This document shows positions 60,593 to 64,000 of a DNA stretch of 64,000 nt, piece after piece; position 1 is the stretch's first letter, and the number at the start of each line of letters is the position of its first letter. Source of the DNA: FEN-1350 sp964386005 (GTDB taxonomy: Bacteria > Planctomycetota > Phycisphaerae > Sedimentisphaerales > Anaerohalosphaeraceae). A program made the translations under genes and the position numbers. The notes below the pieces were generated by a model, which saw only the letters and a list, made by a program, of their open reading frames with translations, ran no database searches and had not been told where the DNA came from. The DNA lies in the NCBI GenBank assembly GCA_964386005.1, contig CAYLSB010000008.1, forward strand, positions 1 through 64,000, read 5' to 3'.

Positions 60593-60663
60593 CTACCCGG
60601 CAAGGATTCGAACCTTGACTAGAAGGACCAAAACCTTCTGTGCTACCATTACACCACCGGGTA
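60593..60663 (-). tRNA. tRNA-Gln (anticodon TTG)
   Basis: A full cloverleaf on the minus strand: acceptor TACCCGG/CCGGGTA (60663-60657 with 60600-60594), D arm GTGTAATGGTAGCAC, anticodon arm GAAGG-TTTTGGT-CCTTC with TTG at positions 34-36, and T arm CAAGG-TTCGAAT-CCTTG. The discriminator base is G and no CCA is encoded. It lies 58 bp upstream of glmU and may be processed from the same transcript. Confidence 0.93.
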
Positions 60664-60687
60664 GTGGTAAGCCGTTGATCCCAAGTC

Positions 60688-60717
60688 TTTATCCGTCAAG
60701 TCTTTACAATTACTCAA
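60688..60717 (-). promoter_or_regulatory. Candidate promoter of the tRNA-Gln/glmU block
   Basis: On the minus strand, TTGAGT (60717-60712), an 18-nt spacer, GATAAA (60693-60688). Transcription would start close to the tRNA 5' end. Weak match. Confidence 0.3.
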
Positions 60718-61116
60718 TCGATGCGCACCAATTGAACAGCATAGTTCAAAAGAGCAACTACCACATGATCGCGAGGCGAAAATTCGCCTGTGCGGGCCGA
60801 TGCCTGAGGATTGAGCCGACCATGCGCGATACGTGTCGGCCCCACAATTACTTACGCTACCCCGTGAGGCAAAGGCAATTACAAAAACGAGAGTGTATCA
60901 ATCATGGATTTTTATAGCAAGAGAAAAAATCGAAAAATCGCATTTGTCGCGAGTCATAAGTATGGACCTTGCGGATCCAGTTTGTAAGTCCTTATTTTCC
61001 CGGCCGGGTTTTGGTTGTAAGTTGGGCATCGGATTTCATACTCCGGCGGTGTGAAAAGGCAAGTCGTTATACTGCCGTGCTTTGGAACGGCGAAAATGGC
61101 ATGTCGAAACAGTATG

Positions 61117-61146
61117 CATAAAATGCGCATCGATGCGCATTTTATG
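61117..61146. repeat. 30-nt perfect palindrome
   Basis: CATAAAATGCGCAT, then CG, then ATGCGCATTTTATG: the two 14-nt arms are exact reverse complements and the central CG is itself symmetric. A T-rich stretch follows on the plus strand, but no gene ends nearby. Role unknown: protein-binding site, terminator relic or element end. Confidence 0.8.
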
Positions 61147-61419
61147 TAAGCGATTTTTCGTTTTTCAAAAACGTCAAAAACAGGGGGTGTTTTTCGGGGC
61201 GATACAGGGAATAATACATATAATAATCACAAAATATCCAAGAACAAGGAAAAGGAATAGTAGATAATACGCCTCTGTATATAACAATAAGATTCTAAAT
61301 CCCAGTATTCCCATTCTAATCAAATCCAAGTACAAAACAGGAATATAAAACCGGATTGTCTTATTCGCTGCGACATTTGAGCAAATAATCTCAGAAAACA
61401 AAAAATATTTTTGACGCGA

Positions 61420-61625
61420 TGGACAAGATGGACAGGATTATATTTAACCACGAAACACACGAAAGAAACGAACCATCGATTGCGGATTGCGGAAAACAAA
61501 AATGGAAACAGATTGGGCCTCACACAAAGACGGCAAAGACGCAAAGAATAATTATCCACGGATTTCACGAATTACACAGAATGTAGATACAATATATTTA
61601 CCACAGAGATCGCAGAGGGATCGGC
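61420..61625. repeat. Dispersed-repeat-like intergenic sequence
   Basis: Contains blocks such as GATGGACAAGATGGACAGG, ACCACGAAACACACGAAAG, CAAAGACGGCAAAGACGCAAAG and CCACGGATTTCACGAATTAC. I know closely similar sequences as widely dispersed intergenic repeats in planctomycete and other bacterial genomes (from memory). Only one copy of each block is in the window. Confidence 0.5.
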
Positions 61626-61745
61626 CGGGGACGGCTGTGCCGCCGGGTTGGATTCGGTCTTGCCTATCCTCGAAATACACTACGATTTCTGCGACGGGCA
61701 TCGACCTTATCCTATGCGATTTCTGTGGAGTCGATAGAGGTCGTT

Positions 61746-61851
61746 CAACTCCTGCGGAGTTGGGAGCAAGAGAGTAAGGAGTGGCGATTCGGTCATCCAC
61801 CACGGATTTTCATCCGTGACTATCCGGATTGGATACCTTCGGCGTCCGAAG
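61746..61851. repeat. Three small REP-like hairpins in a row
   Basis: CAACTCC-TGC-GGAGTTG (61746-61762), CACGGAT-TTTC-ATCCGTG (61801-61818) and CTTCGG-CGT-CCGAAG (61837-61851). All have 6-7 bp perfect stems and 3-4 nt loops. Confidence 0.6.
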
Positions 61852-61920
61852 AGGGAAATCGACAGATTGCGCTGATAAACGCAGATTATTATGGGCGCGA
61901 TTGATAAGATGAATAAAATA

Positions 61921-63234
61921 TCAAAGGGGTTCACATGTCTTCGTATTGGAATTTTGCATTGAAGGTATCTGCCATCCCTTTCGGAAAACAGCGTTATGAT
62001 TTTCCAATAGAATTCTCCAAATGTGGTTTAATGTAACATTCATACTGATATCAATACAACTTGGACATATTTGATATTGTGTAGATAGAATATTTTTCAC
62101 CTTTGGGCTATTCCATATATCGGCAAAACCAGTCCCATTTTTTATCCATCCAAGATGGCCTTCTTTGGCACCTCTGTACATGCCACATACTGTGATCATC
62201 GGACCTTGATTCGTTGCCTCAATAATGGTTCTCGTATTACAGGATATGCACCATGGAAAATTAGATAGAGGGGAAATATGTCCCTCCGTTACGATTTGCC
62301 TCTTCGGAGTAAAAACATAAAAGGTCGGAGACTCGGTTAATCCTGAAGCTAAGTCTAATTGTTTTTGAAGAATCTCGTAATCGAATTTGGAAAATTGATG
62401 AGAAAGCTTATGATATACCGGTCGAAACGATATGCTATCAGCGCCACATTCTTTCATCATTTGCGTCGCAGGAAAGATTTCCCGGATATTCTCAGGAAGA
62501 ATAAGAAAAGTCGACCAAATCAGCGGTTTTTTTTGAGAAGTCCATTGAACCTCGCGGAAACGAACCATTGCCCGGATCCACTTAACAATATTTGATAACT
62601 CAGCCGTCTTGACAACGGTCTTGCTTATCCGATTTCGAGTTGCTTCACGGGCGGCATTGATGCTGATTCGAATATGATCAAGACTGGAAACCAGTGATGA
62701 ACAAATGTTGTGATCAAGTAAATCGCCATTCGTAATGATGCAGCTCCGTAAACCATGTTGTTTCGGCATTGCAAGCATCATTTTTATTTCGGGATGTAAT
62801 AGGGATTCTCCGCCTCCTGTAAAACGGACACTTTTTGTCCCTCCCTGTGCCAATTCTTCGAGAATTGTATCAAATGCCTTTGCCGAGATTTGAGCATTGC
62901 GATACAGGGAACAAGAGGCATACTTCTTTGAGTAGCAGAAATAACAACGTCTTGTACATTGTTGGTTTATATCGATGTCCACTCGAATGGGCCAAGATGT
63001 ATGGTCAGATTGATCCGACTGCACCTCTTTTCGAAGCAGTTCTATATGATCCAAGGGGCTTTCCGGAAAAAAATCTCCGTCATGGGCGGGCACAATATCG
63101 ATCAAATGTCCACCCTGATCATACGCAATCAGACAATTCCAGAGACCGTATGATTCATAGTCGCTTACTTGTTCAGGAATTGGAAAATATCTCGGCTTAC
63201 AATCGAAATTATCAACCTCATCATCGGAAACCAT
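61921..63234 (-). CDS. Radical SAM protein with SPASM-like C-terminus
   Basis: 437 aa. The radical SAM cluster motif CxxxCxxC is C93-C97-C100 (QQCTRRCYFC); VRFTGGGESLLHPEI is the GGE-type SAM-binding motif, and CIITNGDLL and IRISINAA follow the usual barrel strands. The C-terminus carries more cysteines (FPWCISCN, ITVCGMY, ICPSCID), as in SPASM/twitch enzymes that hold auxiliary [4Fe-4S] clusters and modify peptides or proteins. The first 80 residues are unlike the common family. It starts 7 bp after the TPR-like gene's stop, so the two are co-transcribed. AT-rich, without a clear ribosome site. Substrate unknown; no precursor peptide seen. Confidence 0.83.
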   Translation of the reverse strand: MVSDDEVDNFDCKPRYFPIPEQVSDYESYGLWNCLIAYDQGGHLIDIVPAHDGDFFPESPLDHIELLRKEVQSDQSDHTSWPIRVDIDINQQCTRRCYFCYSKKYASCSLYRNAQISAKAFDTILEELAQGGTKSVRFTGGGESLLHPEIKMMLAMPKQHGLRSCIITNGDLLDHNICSSLVSSLDHIRISINAAREATRNRISKTVVKTAELSNIVKWIRAMVRFREVQWTSQKKPLIWSTFLILPENIREIFPATQMMKECGADSISFRPVYHKLSHQFSKFDYEILQKQLDLASGLTESPTFYVFTPKRQIVTEGHISPLSNFPWCISCNTRTIIEATNQGPMITVCGMYRGAKEGHLGWIKNGTGFADIWNSPKVKNILSTQYQICPSCIDISMNVTLNHIWRILLENHNAVFRKGWQIPSMQNSNTKTCEPL

Positions 63235-63241
63235 GAATAAC

Positions 63242-64000
63242 TCAGTGCAAAGGCGTATAAATTTCAGTTTTTCTTACATGCGAATCACCATCGTTGAAGT
63301 CGGATAATATATTTTTATATTTTTTCGGCAAAGCTCTTTGAATCTGGATAAAAAGATAATGGATTTTATTCCATGTTCGATAAATCCGTTGTTTGGGACC
63401 ATAAATATCATCATATGCAGTTCGGACATCTCGTATCATTTCTGCACTCCGGCGAAGATCTAATTCCTGATTCTCTTTGCGATATTTATAAAATAAAACC
63501 GCGGCAGCACAATATTTTCCACACATAAATCCAAAAGGATTTCGATTCGCAGAATGTTTACCACCATGAGACTTGGATGCGTACCCCAATACATCAGACC
63601 ATTGATCAGAAATTAAATCCTTATTCAATTTTTTATCTAAATCAAACTGAAGGAGACAGTGAAATGCCATTAGTCCCCAGTAGCGACCCTTGTAGTGGGA
63701 TTCCTGTAGATCATGTCTTTCCTGTTCATATTCTTTAAATTGGTTTTCAGCCTGTTTGATGCAGGAACAGATTTGCGGTTCCAGTTTACGACTACCCTTG
63801 AGATTTGATGTCCGAAGCTTCTCCAAATTCGTAGTTGCTTTTAAAACATAGGCATCGGCTGCGTTCAGTTTATGATTTGAATCTCGTTGAGATAGTGATT
63901 CATACAGTGCAACGGCCATTGTGAAGTACTCAATAGCCAAATCAAAATTACCGAGTTTCCAATGCCCTAGACCGTTTGCCGCAGCTATCGCTGCATGCAT
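63242..64000 (-). CDS. TPR-like protein, upstream partner of the radical SAM gene (5' end at or beyond the window edge)
   Basis: At least 252 codons are open to the right edge; the final CAT at 63998-64000 could be a start but the true one may lie outside. The N-terminal visible part reads like a tetratricopeptide helix pair (GLGHWKLGNFDLAIEYFTMAVALYE), followed by helix-rich, Lys/Glu-rich sequence (CIKQAENQFKEYEQERHDLQ) and a segment with several Cys/His (FGFMCGKYCAAAVLFYKYR). No catalytic motif. TPR proteins bind protein partners, so it may present a substrate to the radical SAM enzyme (inference). Confidence 0.6.
   Translation of the reverse strand: MHAAIAAANGLGHWKLGNFDLAIEYFTMAVALYESLSQRDSNHKLNAADAYVLKATTNLEKLRTSNLKGSRKLEPQICSCIKQAENQFKEYEQERHDLQESHYKGRYWGLMAFHCLLQFDLDKKLNKDLISDQWSDVLGYASKSHGGKHSANRNPFGFMCGKYCAAAVLFYKYRKENQELDLRRSAEMIRDVRTAYDDIYGPKQRIYRTWNKIHYLFIQIQRALPKKYKNILSDFNDGDSHVRKTEIYTPLH

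Larger units (their letters stand above)
60664..61920. other. 1.26-kb non-coding region with palindrome and repeat-like sequences
   Basis: No convincing gene is visible; the short open frames have no motifs or ribosome sites. The left part carries the presumed tRNA promoter. At 61117 there is a long perfect palindrome, at 61420-61625 dispersed-repeat-like sequence, and at 61746-61851 three small hairpins. This composition suggests an insertion-prone junction between the core gene block and the AT-rich right end. Confidence 0.6.

Noticed and set aside
61487..61803. Short open frames on both strands in the repeat tract
   Set aside because: They consist of the repeat-like sequence itself, lack ribosome sites and show no protein motif.
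60664..61920. CRISPR array or integrase/attachment site beside tRNA-Gln
   Set aside because: No regularly spaced repeats, no duplicated tRNA end and no integrase gene are visible within the window.
61921..63234. Prokaryotic viperin (antiviral radical SAM)
   Set aside because: The cluster motif lies near residue 93 after a long N-terminus and the C-terminus is SPASM-like with extra cysteines; no viperin signature is visible.

Overview
The window reads as chromosomal DNA of a Gram-negative, carbohydrate-degrading planctomycete, most likely class Phycisphaerae (inference). The signs are a complete lipid A/outer-membrane block with an LpxC-FabZ fusion, prepilin-like proteins carrying the planctomycete-style C-terminal FADGH signature, several Gfo/Idh/MocA oxidoreductases with TIM-barrel sugar isomerases, and several exported glycosidases. 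Most genes are moderately GC-rich. The restriction-modification cassette (5.1-7.1 kb) and the right end (61.9-64 kb) are visibly richer in AT.

Layout. 1-1911 (minus): the 5' part of an exported repeat protein with 12 beta-propeller-like repeats, running off the left edge. 2.5-5.1 kb: two Gfo/Idh/MocA oxidoreductases, the first with a Tat signal. 5.1-7.1 kb: a type II restriction-modification pair whose methyltransferase carries a C-terminal nuclease-fold domain, followed by an FkbM-type methyltransferase. 8.1-11.7 kb: two tandem prepilin-like proteins and a large membrane protein. 11.8-14.7 kb: a CstA-family transporter divergent from a YhaM-like HD/OB exonuclease. 14.9-25.1 kb: a sugar catabolism region with two isomerase/epimerases, an oxidoreductase, a cupin protein, a GH2 lipoprotein with a discoidin domain and a GH39-like enzyme. 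A dead four-helix-bundle gene lies between the two isomerases.

25.1-33.4 kb: an iron-dependent alcohol dehydrogenase and a small monooxygenase-fold protein, then, beyond a strong terminator, a NAD-linked [NiFe]-hydrogenase operon (hoxF with a fused hoxE domain, hoxU, hoxY, hoxH, maturation protease, single-domain response regulator). The operon is divergent from rex. Two similar Rex-operator-like 18-mers lie in the shared intergenic region, which suggests that hydrogenase expression follows the NADH/NAD+ ratio. 33.4-45.1 kb: dapF, a GH36 alpha-galactosidase, a GH172-PHP fusion, bioA-bioD, an unknown lipoprotein and a GH67-like exported enzyme. 45.3-46.0 kb: a methyltransferase with a signal peptide.

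46.1-60.7 kb (minus): one long unidirectional block. In transcription order it is tRNA-Gln, glmU, prs, rplY, pth, rpsF, ssb, rpsR, rplI, dnaB, bamA, ompH, lpxD, lpxC-fabZ, lpxA and a Gfo/Idh/MocA oxidoreductase. It joins UDP-GlcNAc supply, lipid A synthesis and outer-membrane assembly with translation and replication genes. 60.7-61.9 kb is non-coding, with a 30-nt perfect palindrome and several dispersed-repeat-like and hairpin sequences. The window ends in an AT-rich pair: a TPR-like protein (open at the right edge) and a radical SAM protein with a SPASM-like cysteine-rich C-terminus. This is the least explained gene pair here.
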